Positions 32,038-43,061 of a stretch of DNA of 64,000 bases are shown piece by piece. The position numbers and the translations under genes were made by a program. Numbering within the stretch: the first letter of the stretch is position 1; each line of letters starts with the position of its first letter. Source of the stretch: Suillus spraguei (taxonomy: Eukaryota > Basidiomycota > Agaricomycetes > Boletales > Suillaceae); NCBI GenBank assembly GCA_016800925.1, contig JABCPU010000088.1:1-64000 (forward strand). The letters run 5' to 3'. The notes beneath the pieces were generated by a model, which was not told the origin of the DNA, did no database searches, and worked only from the letters and a program-made list of their open reading frames with translations.

Positions 32038-35000
32038 TCAGAGGGAGTGTTGCTTCTTATAAGCATTCAGGATTCGGGCGGAGTTCTTCAAGTTCTTTTC
32101 TGGGAGCCACTCGTTATCCCCCTATGAATATCCTTTCCAGGAAACAAGATAGTGTCGGCGAATGCCGGTTCCTTTGTGAGAAAGAATTGCTTCTACTTTG
32201 TATTCTTCTTCTTCTTCGATAATGTCAGGTGGTGGTTTGGGGAAGTTCAGGCCATGTACATCTGTTTGCTATAGGATGATTAGACAGAAGCATGGAAAGT
32301 GGGATGAATTTTCCATTGTGGAGGGAGTTTGAGCGTGAATGTGATAGGCGATAAGACATCGATGATTGGGAAAGGTCCGTACCGTTTCAGCACAAGTTTC
32401 TGCGATGGAGTTTGAGTCTAAGATTAGTAGCAGATAGCCAGACCTTATCTCCTATCTTCCATGGAGTGTACTTCTCTCCTTGGGATTGTTCGGCCATTGT
32501 TTACATTGCAATGTTATGGCAGGCGATTGCTTCTTCTCTTATCTTCTGCAGGGATCGTACTCGATCTTCTGCTGCAGGGACGGACGAGTCAGGAATTAGG
32601 TGAGGGATGGTGGTGGTTCGTATCCCATCATTAGATAGAAAGGTGATGCATTTCTTGCATCATGTTTTCGGTGGTTGTGGACAAATTCGCGATTGGTAGA
32701 TGTTCTACCCAATCTTCAGGATTATTGCGGCAATAGATGCGCAAGTACGTTTCTAGTTCTTGATTGAGCCTCTCAGTTTGACCATCAGTCTGAGGGTGAT
32801 AAGCCATGGATGGGGCAATGACGTAGTCGAGAAGTCGGGCAAGCTCCTTAGAGAAGCGAGATAGGAATTGCGGGCCTCAATCCGAGATGACTTTGTCATA
32901 GAGTCCAAATCGACGGTAGACGTGTTTCAAGAATAGTTTAGCAATACCTTCGGAAGTGATGGTTTTCAGACAAGGGATAATAATTACCCCCTTCATAAGG
33001 CCATGGTCTACCACGACCATAATACTGTCAAAGCCTCCAGAGATGGGGAGGTCAGTGATAAGATCGACAGAGACCTGAGAAAAAGGTCAAGTCGCAGATG
33101 AGGGGATCAGGGCAAGCGGAGGTCAAACAGGATGCATATCCGCTTTCATTTGCTGACAAAGGGCGCAACCCTCTACGTATTTCCGAATATAAGAGCCCAT
33201 AACGGGCCACCAGGCTTCTCGTTTGACGAGTTCTTCAGTTTTGAATCTACCGGGATGTCCCGCGGTGGGATGATCATGATACTTTTTCAGGATATCGGGA
33301 CGATGGGCTGGTGGAATGTAGGCACGATTCTTAAAATAGAGGATGTTCTCCTCAATTTTCCAATCGTGAGTGCCGACTTCATAGGGGGAAGACACACACC
33401 ATCAAGGGCGTCGGATGCAGTCTTGAAGACAAGATCATCGAGGGGGTCAGAGGATGATAAAACATCCTTCAGGTCAGTGTCAATAAGACGAATGAATAGA
33501 GCATCAGGGAGGAGGGTCTGGTCCTCGTTATTGTCTTTGCCGGAGTCGTAGTCGGGTCGGTGAGATAGTGCATCAGGTACTGCCAATTTAGTACCTGCAA
33601 CATGATGCAGTTCAATGTCGTAAATAGACAAAATCAGTTGCCAACATGCTTGGCAACGGGTAAGCTTCTGTGCACTTCGAAAGTACAGAAGATTCTTGTG
33701 GTCGGTGAATACCAGGACGGGATGGGGTTCCCTTCAAGATAATGATGCCATTCATTCAATGCCCGGATTACGGCAAGGAGTTCCCAATCAAAGATTTGGT
33801 AATTGCATTCTGCAGGGTTCAAGGACTGTGAGAGATATGCACATGGGTGATAAACACCATTTGTTACAATCGTACGTGCCCCTATTCATTCTCTCCTTGC
33901 TTCCTTACTTGTATATCATGTCACATGACTCTGACTCATATGCTCAACGCATCTATACTATAGTTGCCTTCCTTATTTGGATACGCATTTACTTTCCCAC
34001 GCCTCTCTTGGTCCGTGCACACATATTGGTCTATTTAAGCACAATGTACTTGTAGTAGATTCTTTACTTTAATCTTACTGGGTTTTACCTGGAACATCCT
34101 TCGCTTAGGCCTCCAACCTAAGTCGTCTTGAATCGTCTCTAAGTCTAAGCACTCCTTAGCCTTAGTCTCTATTCTTGCAGAACCTCTTGGACTTATCCTT
34201 GAGGCCAGACCCTTGATCGTACTCGGAACGCGTTCCTTGTACTCTCACCTTGTCCTCTTCTGGACATTGTAAGAACCTCCCAGCAGACCGTCTGTGTCTT
34301 TTCACTGTCGCTGGTGACCCATCCCAGTTCGTAACACCATTCTCATCGGTCTGCAAGAGAACTCCACCAGTCGCTACAAGTGAAGTGTCGGTAGCAATAG
34401 CAAATTGTCGGGAAGGATCAGGGTTATGGAGTACCGGTTGGGATGTGAAGTGTCGTTTCAGTTCTTCGAAGGTGTCCATACATTCAGTTGACCAATCAAA
34501 GGCCTTATCTTTCTTTGTTAATTCAATAAGGGGTCGGGCAATGTCAGAGTAGTGGGAAATGAACATGCAGTAGAAGTTGCAAAAACCAAGGAATGACCGG
34601 ACTTCTTTTACAGATTTCAGTGTTGGCCATTCGGCGATTCCCTTGGTTTTGGTGGTATCCATAGCAACTTGTCGGGGTGAATTATCATTCCAAGGTATTC
34701 CACTTCTTCTGCATTGAAGGTGCATTTCTCCGGTTTCAGGAACAAATGTTCCTTTCGTATTTTCATCAAAACCTGTCTGGTTCGTTCGTGGTGTTCTGCC
34801 ATTGTTGTAGAGAAAATCAAGATATCATCCATGTAGATAACCATCCATCCTTCATTGATTTCCTGTTGGAAGGTGCGATTCATGTATGCTTGGAAAGTTG
34901 CTGGGGAATTACAGAGGCCAAAGAACATGATGTTCGGTTCAAAGAGGCCAAATTCCGTGGTAAATGCTGCTTTCCAGCGATCATCGGGATGGATGCAAAT

Positions 35001-35790
35001 ATTGTTATAACCAGACCTGATATCCATTTTTGTAAAGAACTGTGCGTTGTGAAGACGTGCGACAAGGGAGATAGGGAGTGGGAGCGGATAGGCATTCTTG
35101 ACTGTCCAATCATTGATGTAGCGATAATCTTGACAGGGATGCAATTCTCCACTCTTCTTTCCCACAAAGAAAAAGCCACTAGCTTGGGGTGACTTCGATT
35201 CTGAGATGAAGCCTTTCACAACGTTTTCATCGATAAACATTTTGACTGCAGAGCGTTCTTTCTCCAATAATGGGTAAACCTTAGAAGTGCGAGGAATAAA
35301 ACCGGGTTTAGTATCGATCTGATGATCAATACCAGGGCATTCAGGGGGTAGTTTGTTTAGTCCGTCTTTAGCAAAGACGTCCACAAAGTCGTGCAAGTAT
35401 TCCGGGACCAATTCTTCAAAGGATTTCTTTTTCTTCTCCTTCTCGTCCATAGCAAATTCCTGAGCTTTATTGCTGTATTTCGGAGGAGGAAGGGAGATTG
35501 TGGAATAGTTGGGGAGTTGTTCGAGTCAGGAAGTTCCATCACATGTGAGAGGCGTATCCATGGATACTTCTTTGATGATTCTCATGCTAACTCCATCCAT
35601 ATCGTATTCCACAAGGAATTCTCCTTCTCCAAGCTCGTAAGAGGAAATCTCTCGTACTTCTGGTGCATGCCAGATGTCTTGCATAGTGTTGAATTGATCA
35701 TCATCCTCTGTTGGGATCAACGAGGGCACAGGTTCTTCTTCATCGGGGATTTCTTCAATTGAAGCTGAAGGGGTTTGAAGAGTTTTTGGG
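32038..35790 (-). pseudogene. Pol of chromovirus B (RT to chromodomain)
   Basis: RT is the best preserved part. The frame 34,617-35,450 contains NKLPPECPGIDHQIDTKPGF, FTKMDIRSGYNNICIHPDD, FGLCNSPATFQAYMN and VIYMDDILIF. RNase H continues with DTSLVATGGVLLQTDENG, where the solo LTR inserts (33,862-34,336), then ELHHVAGTKLAVPDALS. The integrase finger HDHPTAGHPGRF..CALCQQMK is intact. A TGA replaces the CGA of ISDRGPQF near 32,880. The chromodomain ends at 32,038. The protease and the N-terminus are absent. Confidence 0.88.
33862..34336 (+). mobile_element. Solo LTR of the chromovirus family inserted in element B, TSD CCATT
   Basis: TGTTACAATCGTACGTGCCCC...CAGTTCGTAACA, 475 bp, is flanked by CCATT on both sides (33,857-33,861 and 34,337-34,341). 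It is oriented opposite to element B and belongs to the same LTR family as its host. Element A at about 26,755-26,765 shows the empty site (aacaccattctcatcgg). Confidence 0.95.
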
Positions 35791-35984
35791 GCTCAGATGC
35801 AAAGCAGCATACAGATTCCTACGGACTCTTCTCAGATATGGAAGTCTTATTCCTTGATTTCTGTATGACTAGATTACAGCAATATAAACAATCTGTATGG
35901 TTTCCCGCGATTCCTTTGTATCCTGTTTTGGTTTATTACAGTAGCAATGGTGTGTATACCGTGTTTCCCGTCTTTCTTTTCTCA

Positions 35985-36520
35985 TTCATTCCTAAAAATA
36001 CCCGAAAATCACGACGGCTCCGCACTCTGGAGAGCGCCGTGTACAGTTGTCCGTGCGCGAATGCATCGGTGCAAAGGTCGAGTACGACGCGTCATAGTGT
36101 GAGACCCTGCGAGCCATTGAACGTCGTGGCGTATGCAGGTCGCAGTGGAAACTGTTTGCGGTTGACAGTCCATCTGGATCGTGCTGAATTAAAAAAGAAA
36201 GTAATGCGAGGCAAAGCAAACAATGAACTTCGCTTGTATGTGGAGCCGACGAAGAGTCGGTGCAGTGCAGTGATACGACACGTGCATTTCGTGCTAACCC
36301 CTTATCCGCTGACATATTTCGTTGCACCGCGCATATCGTGTTCACTTTCAGGTCCAAGTGATGTGGAGGTGTATTTGAGCATGGCAGGAGTTTGCTCGGG
36401 AACATCAGGAGGCGCTTGATCAGCTTCTTTTAATGCATCCGAGCTGAAGCAGTGTTCGAGGGGAGCATGCACATGGCGACGACGCGAATTGGTTCCGCGG
36501 GATCAAACGCTCCGCTCGTA
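35985..36520 (-). pseudogene. Helitron RepHel helicase C-terminal remnant
   Basis: Minus-strand frames read LEHCFSSDALKEADQAPPDV (about 36,470-36,400), then NTPPHHLDLKVNTICAVQRN and MSADKGLARNARVVS. After a frame change they read TVNRKQFPLRPAYATTFNGS, then QGLTL, a stop, RVVLDLCTDAFAHGQLYTAL and SRVRSRRDFRVF (down to 35,990). This is the C-terminal PIF1-type helicase block of Helitrons (motifs V-VI: FNxSQGxTL, HGQLYxALSRVRS). The N-terminal Rep/HUH nuclease and the 3' hairpin were not found. Helitrons are rolling-circle transposons that unwind DNA with this domain. The copy is dead. Confidence 0.75.
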
Positions 36521-39500
36521 TAACATGTAAGAATAACATGTAATATAGCTAGATGATAGAAATACGCGCAGAGGTAATGCGTACCCATCCATACCGATGA
36601 CTATCATATTCTATGAGTGATGAGCATAAGGAGATTTGAATCATAATACACTCACGAGTGAACGCACTACAAGAAGCTGTAAGGACGACTTCAGCAATGT
36701 CGAAGGGCAGCTGACCATGGATGCATGAGCCAGGAGCCCATAGACACAAAATGAAAAGCCAGCTACGTAAAAAATCCATAGTCGTACGAAGGAAAGGGCA
36801 AAACGTGACATGCAGCCATAGCTAAAATACAAGATCCCACAAATGAACGGTTTGATGGATGGAATATTTACACAAATGGTCGTTTTCTGTCATCCACACC
36901 AACGACATCGGATTACAAATGATATGGTCAGAACTCAAAAACCCAACAGAAGTGTAAAAAACAAATGCATGTAACTTGTCCGAGAGGATCAGCAACAATT
37001 TTGGCAGTTTTTCATTGTGGTGCACGCGCCTTTTCGTTCCCTTTGTCTGACAACGACCGAACATCATTTCTGCCCAAGGGCAATATAGAGGTCAGGGAAA
37101 TGTGGCAGGGAACTGTAACACGACCATCGGATCAAAGACGAAAGAAACATGAGAAAGAGACTTACATCCAAGGGTCCACAATCACGAGGCTGATACTTCT
37201 GACTAGGCCTGATGTACTTATTTGTGCGAGAAGATAAGTTTACTAAGGCGATGCAGGCGAACAAAAATGGGTGGTCGCAGGTCTATTGTAGGCGGAGGTC
37301 TCTGCACTATAAGTATAGAGGATAGGTATTGGTAATCTGCGGTGCCTAGCAGGACGAGTTGCATCAGACTGCAATGGTGGTGATCGATGAATGGTGTAAT
37401 AAGTCAAAAATGAAATACCCAACATTGTTAGTAGATCACTGAGGGGTGGCTTTTGATCGGTAAGGTAATGTTAGAACTTAGCACGCTGGAGTGGGGGACC
37501 CCCTAGCAATGGCGGTTAGCAAGGCCGAGAGCAAGTGAGCTAGCTTAGTCAACACTTGCAGTCATAGTTCATCTCCATGATGCAGGTTGCAGTCGACACT
37601 CCGACACTGAAGCTACCACTCCATCGTGGTGAAGAGAGCGGGATTCGGTTTTCACGACAAACATATCAAAGTAGATGCAGAGATACGACATTTCATTTAT
37701 GTAAACAATCAATAAGAACAACGTCTAAAAGGTTAACGACCACATATCAACATACACTGGCATGTGTAGAAACGTAGAAAAGAGCTTGCAAAGTCTTACC
37801 TGACTGAGGACCAGACGGTCGATTCCTCCCATCAGCCAACAACCTAAACTCTTCCAACATCCCAGTTCCTTACTTTAACTTTTCTTGTACAATTTGAATA
37901 AAGGGTGAAAATAAGTAAATGGCCAGTTGAAAAAGGCCACTCGTCGTCTGAATTTCTACTCTGGTGGTAGAATGGATGTATCCATTCTTATAGTACATAA
38001 GTGTTGATACATGTTGTCACTCATAGTCATAAGCCAGGCCATGCCCTGCGGCAGCGCGCTACCTGATTTGTTAGTCTTATCGCTTGCACAATTTTCTCAT
38101 GTTTCCTTTGACCTCTTCGCAATGTTCGCATCTACCAATTGCTCTCTTTGTCGTATACAAGGCGTAGCTGCAGTCCCTTCCATATGCTTTTCTTCTTATG
38201 GTGTCGATTGTTATCCTGCACTCCGCGAAGGCTTCATGTTTTTGATTTTCAAGTTGCTCCCTAGCTTAGGGAATGCTGGTCGTCGCATTTTTGACCAAGA
38301 ATAGTTGTACAGTCACATGCAGCACTGTACCAGTCTTTTTCGGTGTTTACCTGGGGCCGCGCTTCACACCTTCGGTTATAATGTCAGTCCTTTTTCTGTT
38401 TCCTTCAGCATTCATCGGCTCTCTATCATTGTGTACAGTACCACAATCTCACGTTGGTCCTCTCAATCCTCTCTCGCTCTCTCAGTTGGATGCCTATCTG
38501 AAGCATGTGATGGGCTGGGAGCTCTGCGGTTCGGCGTCCGATTTGGAAGGGTCCATCACGCGAATGGTGTGTGCGTTTAGTTGATAGACCTGTCTGTGAT
38601 TTAAACTTCCGTCTTCTTTTCAATGCATGTGTTTAGCCCCTTCAAAACTACTGGTAGCTCAGCGATTGTAGTACCAGATTGTGAAGCAGTAGCAGGCCGT
38701 CCCCTGGGCTATTTCATATTCCGTTTCTGCACTACTGCCATCATCACGACTCGTGAATGTATTACTTTATTTGGACAAAGTTTAGGCGCTGCGGCACAAT
38801 GAAACTTTAAATTATTATTGCCTCTCTTATTATATTGAACTGAGACTAGGACAGGCTTTTCAAAATATACAACCAATATTAATGTGAATTTTGTTGGTGA
38901 GGGTGTCTGCGTTGTCGTGAGGTGACAAGGATCATTCATACACGCAGTGATCGCTCGTACTTACGGAGTTATACCTTTGATGCAATTCATTAGGAACCCG
39001 TAGTCCTCGTAGCGCTATGCACAATTGCAATTTGGATTTATGTAGCCAACACCTTGCATTCATTCACAACCACTCATCCATATCTCGGTCGATTCTTACA
39101 CTAGTACTCTTTTATTTATGTAGTCACTGTAGGCCTAGATCTTCTCATAAAGATTGTTGTCCGTGGTGACCACATTATGTAACTCGATGCTCCTATTTTA
39201 TTTTATTCGCCTTCCTCCTTGTTCCTGTACTATTATAGCTCTGTGAAAAAATATCACAGTCGTCCCAGTTGCGACCTCAACATGAATCCAGCTCACTAGG
39301 TCTTTCGTTGTGCTCCCGTATAGCAAAGGCCGACGGCACTTCCCGAGTAAAATTGAGTGGGGCTATTAAGTGGAAGGGTACTAAATGACAGCAGGGGTAG
39401 TAAGGTACTGTTCGCGACCAGTGTACTCGGCTACATGTCATTCTGGTCCTGGAGTCACACAGGACGACAACAGACGTCAACCACTTCGAAGCCTTATGCC

Positions 39501-39768
39501 AGGCCCGACGGGTGCTATCCCATAGCCGCATCATATTATTGTCGACAGCCTCCATGAGCCCTTCAATCAGATCCGAGTACACACGGAGAGACCGCATGTG
39601 GATGACACCGATTCTCTCAGCAGCCCATGCGGACTGAGGATCTCCGAGTCTGAGAGCATGATCATTCGGAGAATCGGCTACTGATGTCACACGAAGTCGC
39701 CAAATTACCGCATCGTATATAACGAATGTGTCAACTCCCAGTGAGTGCAAGCCCTTTCCATACTGACG
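36521..39768. other. 3.2 kb without a recognisable gene
   Basis: Only short frames are present on either strand (longest about 100 codons near 38,011-38,584), and none resembles a known family. The stretch 37,469-37,900 begins TGTTAGAAC and could be LTR debris. 38,000-38,600 is pyrimidine-rich. A TATA-like 'gtatataacg' at about 39,714 lies some 50 bp before the sedolisin start and may be its promoter. The 241-codon minus-strand frame 39,277-40,002 is antisense to the first sedolisin exon. Confidence 0.45.
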
Positions 39769-42055
39769 ATGAGACTCATCTCTCTCCTTGGGCTCCCTTT
39801 CGTGGCTGCTCTCGCTAGCGCCGCAGTACCCTTCAAGGGCTGCCAGCACAAGGTGAAAGAGAGCATTTATGGTCCACCTCGCGGATGGTCTAGACATACT
39901 CCTGCACCCAAGTATCATATGCTCGAGCTCAAGATCGCTTTGCCTCAGCACAAGTTCGCCGAGCTCGAGCAACACCTCTGGGAAGTGAGCGACCCCAACC
40001 ACTTACGCTACGGTGCCTTCCTATCGAAGGAGGAGACTGATGCCCTCACGGCTCCCCATCCCGACACCTTGGACATCGTCAACGAATGGCTCGCTTCATA
40101 CGGCCTGACGGAGGAAAGTCTCGTTCGTTCATCTGCAAACGACTGGGTCACTATTCGTGTACCAGTTGGCCTTGCCGAAGAGATGCTGGATACCGTGAGC
40201 AAACCAATCTTGTCTTCGGAGATCACGGTCCATTGACTGTTCCATGTCTAGACTTATTATGTTTATAAGCACGCTGAGACTGGAGATAGCATTGTCCGGA
40301 CCACAAGCTACAGTCTTCCGGAGAACTTGCACAATCATGTTGATCTTATACAACCTACGACTATGTTCGCTCGCTTCAAGGCGTTCAAGAGCACACTACA
40401 CTGGGCTAACCAGCCTTCAGTCTTGAGTACGTCTAGTGGAACGATCACAGGGCCTGCAGGCAATCAGATTGATGCAAGTTGCAACAACACGATTACGATT
40501 TCATGTCTGAAGCAGTTATACAATTCGGTATCTTACAACACATCTGCCACGAATGGCAACCAGCTGGGTCTCACTGCTTATTTGGGCCAGTATGCCAATA
40601 ACATGGACCTTCAACAATTCTTCCAGCTCGAAAACCCATCTGCTTATGGTTCAAACTATACTTTCGTTTCCGTTAACGGTATGCTGCACTCAAAGCTCGG
40701 TAGTTACATTGCTGATTTGTTCCACAGGTGGACTAAACAATCAGACCTATTCGGCAGCAGGCGTTGAAGCCAATCTTGACACTCAGTTTGGATTTGGACT
40801 CACATGGCCCACTGCTAGAACATTTTACTCGACTGCTGGCGAGCCCCCTTTCGACCCTGATCTTTTGACGCCGACAGATACAAATGAGCCGTATTCATAT
40901 GTAAGCCTGGGCTACGGTGATCCAACTTTTCACGTACTGATGTCTACGATCTCAGTGGCTTGAATATGTTCTTTCGCAGCCTTTGCTTCCTCAGACGATC
41001 TCTACCAGTTATGGTGACGATGAGCAAACTGTCCCATTCACCTATGCATCCCGCGTCTGTGCCGGCATGGCAATTCTCGGTACTCGTGGAGTTTCTATTT
41101 TGTTCTCCTCTGGTGATTATGGCGTTGGTGATGGCGATGCCGACCCTGCCACACAGCAATGCTACTCCAATGACGGACTCAACGTCACGAAATTCCTGCC
41201 TGCCTTTCCCGCTTCCTGTCCATAGTGAGTGATCTGGCAATCGAGGAGAGGAGTACAGCAACTAAAGATCAGATGAAGCGTGACGGCTGTGGGCGCTACT
41301 GTCAATATCCCAGAGACTGCTGTATTCTTCTCTGGTGGTGGTTTCAGTGACTATGTGAAGCATTTGACGGCTATGATTGATACCTGCTAAAATGCTAACA
41401 CACCCCCACCAGTTCGTTCGTCCAGCATACCAAGAAGCCGTCGTAACAGAGTACCTAGAAAAACTCGCTCCTGGTACCTACAAGGGTCTTTACAACACGT
41501 AAGTGTATTGAACTATCCTCGGGTACAATTGACCGAGTCGTTTATTTGCAGCTACGGACGCGTAAGTGACCTCTTCATTATGTAAGGATCTGACGGCTAA
41601 CATCCATCCAGGCCTATCCCGATGTATCAGCCCAGGGGGTAAACTTCCTGATCGTTTACCAGGGCCAGAATGCGACGGTTGATGGCACATCCTGTTCTTC
41701 ACCCACATTCGCTTCCTTCGTTTCCATGCTGAATGATGCACGCATTAATGCCTACAAAACTCCTCTTGGCTTCCTCAACCCCTTCTTGTACTCCAGTGGG
41801 TACACCGCGCTGAATGATATCACCGTGGGCAACAACCCAGGATGTGGAACTGAAGGCTTCAATGTATGTCTTATCTATATGCCCTCAGGCCATCTCACTA
41901 ACCTGATACTCACGCGTAGGCCACGACTGGATGGGATCCTGGTGAGTGTATTTGGCGAGTGGCTTCCTATTTCGGTGTTGACAATATCTGCAGTTTCGGG
42001 CTTTGGGACACCCAATTTCGAGAAATTGCTTACACTGGTCTTGGACATGCCCTAA
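39769..42055 (+). CDS. Secreted sedolisin-family (S53) serine-carboxyl peptidase
   Basis: Ten exons join in phase to a 600-aa protein: 39,769-40,194, 40,252-40,678, 40,728-40,900, 40,956-41,224, 41,279-41,354, 41,413-41,498, 41,552-41,561, 41,612-41,863, 41,920-41,941 and 41,994-42,055. The ATG at 39,769 gives a clean signal peptide ([19 protein letters not shown]). A Pro-kumamolisin prodomain follows to about residue 170. Catalytic Glu298 and Asp302 lie in GVEANLDTQ, oxyanion Asp396 in [11 protein letters not shown], and Ser516 in [10 protein letters not shown]. The C-terminal Ca-site-like [13 protein letters not shown] closes the domain. Length and motifs match fungal tripeptidyl-peptidase-like sedolisins, acid proteases secreted for nutrient breakdown. 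No lesion is seen. Exon 7 is only 10 nt. Tripeptidyl versus endopeptidase activity cannot be told. Confidence 0.92.
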
Positions 42056-42280
42056 ATATAGTAGATGAGTGGACAATCCATGATGTACCTATGATGTATA
42101 CACCATGTATAGGCGTATATAAGGTTGTAATGAACGCTGAAACCAATAACTACAGGAAAGAGAACGCAGTATTCTCTCCCGCAACAGACCGCAGCTTGTA
42201 AGACTGAGCATTGCTCCACACGGTGTGCATGCTAGTAAGAAATCTCATCTGTGCCTTTACAACATACATGGGGACTGGGT

Positions 42281-43052
42281 TTAGTAGATGCCGGGTATGA
42301 GTCGGTACCTGACGACCTTTGCCCACCTCTGCCACTCATCTCCAAACATTGACCTCACGACGTCCTCCTCTTGATTGATCCTGCGCATCAGGCTGGTCAC
42401 AGTAATCGTCCTCTCCAATAACCATGCCAACACAACCGGTTTCACTCCAGGGAGATCCAAGACCCTGAGTGTCTAAGCCACGAAGTCGCAGTTCCATGCA
42501 AGACCACTACGCCGATGTACTGCAGAAGAGCTGCAGAGTAGGAGGGGTGGCGTACGATCGAGTATGGTCCATTGGTGACGAGCTGGTGACCCTTGCGGGT
42601 GGTGAGCTCGAATGTGAAGAAACGGCCGAGAGTCCGAAAACACGACCAGCGGAGGTATCCTGCTGTGGCGACGAGTGCGGTGCCGACAAGGAAAGGACGA
42701 GTTATTGGGACGTCCTGGATTCTTGGAAGGAATGGACTGATTGTGTTTTGTATCACGCTGGGAAGCATTTTGGGGTCTGTGATACGAGTGACAAGTAGAG
42801 CTATTTCCGCCAAAGAAATACTCCAGTAGATTATCTGGGCGTAGTAGTTCCATCAAAGAGGATCGTGGATAATCCATGAAGAGGTGGTACCTTTGCGGTC
42901 GGGAGCCCGTATTTAACGTGCTGGATGATGACCCATTCATTGAAGGTATCATGAACGACCTCGCTCTTGGATGGGGCGTGCGGGGGAGTGAGTGCTACGT
43001 GCACGGCGACAGCGGACGAGAGGATGAGTGGGATCTTGAGGAGGGATATCAT
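42281..43052 (-). pseudogene. ICMT-family isoprenylcysteine methyltransferase, copy 1, frame break
   Basis: Exon 1 starts at 43,052 (MISLLKIPLILSSAVAVHVA, a hydrophobic helix). After an intron ending about 42,838, exon 2 reads IIYWSISLAEIALLVTRI and DVPITRPFLVGTALVATAGY. The family core RKGHQLVTNGPYSIVRHPSY is next, and the C-terminal block EEDVVRSMFGDEWQRWAKVV with YRLIPGIY ends at TAA 42,281. ICMT (Ste14-like) enzymes are ER-membrane proteins that methylate the prenylated C-terminal cysteine of CAAX proteins using SAM. The core and the C-terminal block lie in different frames, with the change near 42,460 after SWLRHSG. It is therefore a pseudogene, an unusual splice, or a base-call error. 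It is more diverged from copies 2 and 3 than they are from each other. Confidence 0.75.
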
Positions 43053-43061
43053 GATTGTCAT

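Larger units (their letters stand above)
30003..35790 (-). mobile_element. Chromodomain Gypsy retrotransposon B, 5'-truncated
   Basis: Collinear with A from the shared LTR through the env-position ORF (30,509-31,983), chromodomain, integrase, RNase H and RT, ending in the protease-RT linker at about 35,790. Gag, protease and the 5' LTR are missing. It is interrupted by a solo LTR at 33,862-34,336. Beyond the truncation lies a Helitron helicase remnant. Confidence 0.9.

Noticed and set aside
35775..36419. 214-codon plus-strand frame
   Set aside because: It is antisense to the Helitron helicase remnant, whose conserved motifs are on the minus strand.
39277..40002. 241-codon minus-strand frame
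   Set aside because: It is antisense to sedolisin exon 1 and has no recognisable motif. The plus-strand gene has catalytic residues and in-phase introns.
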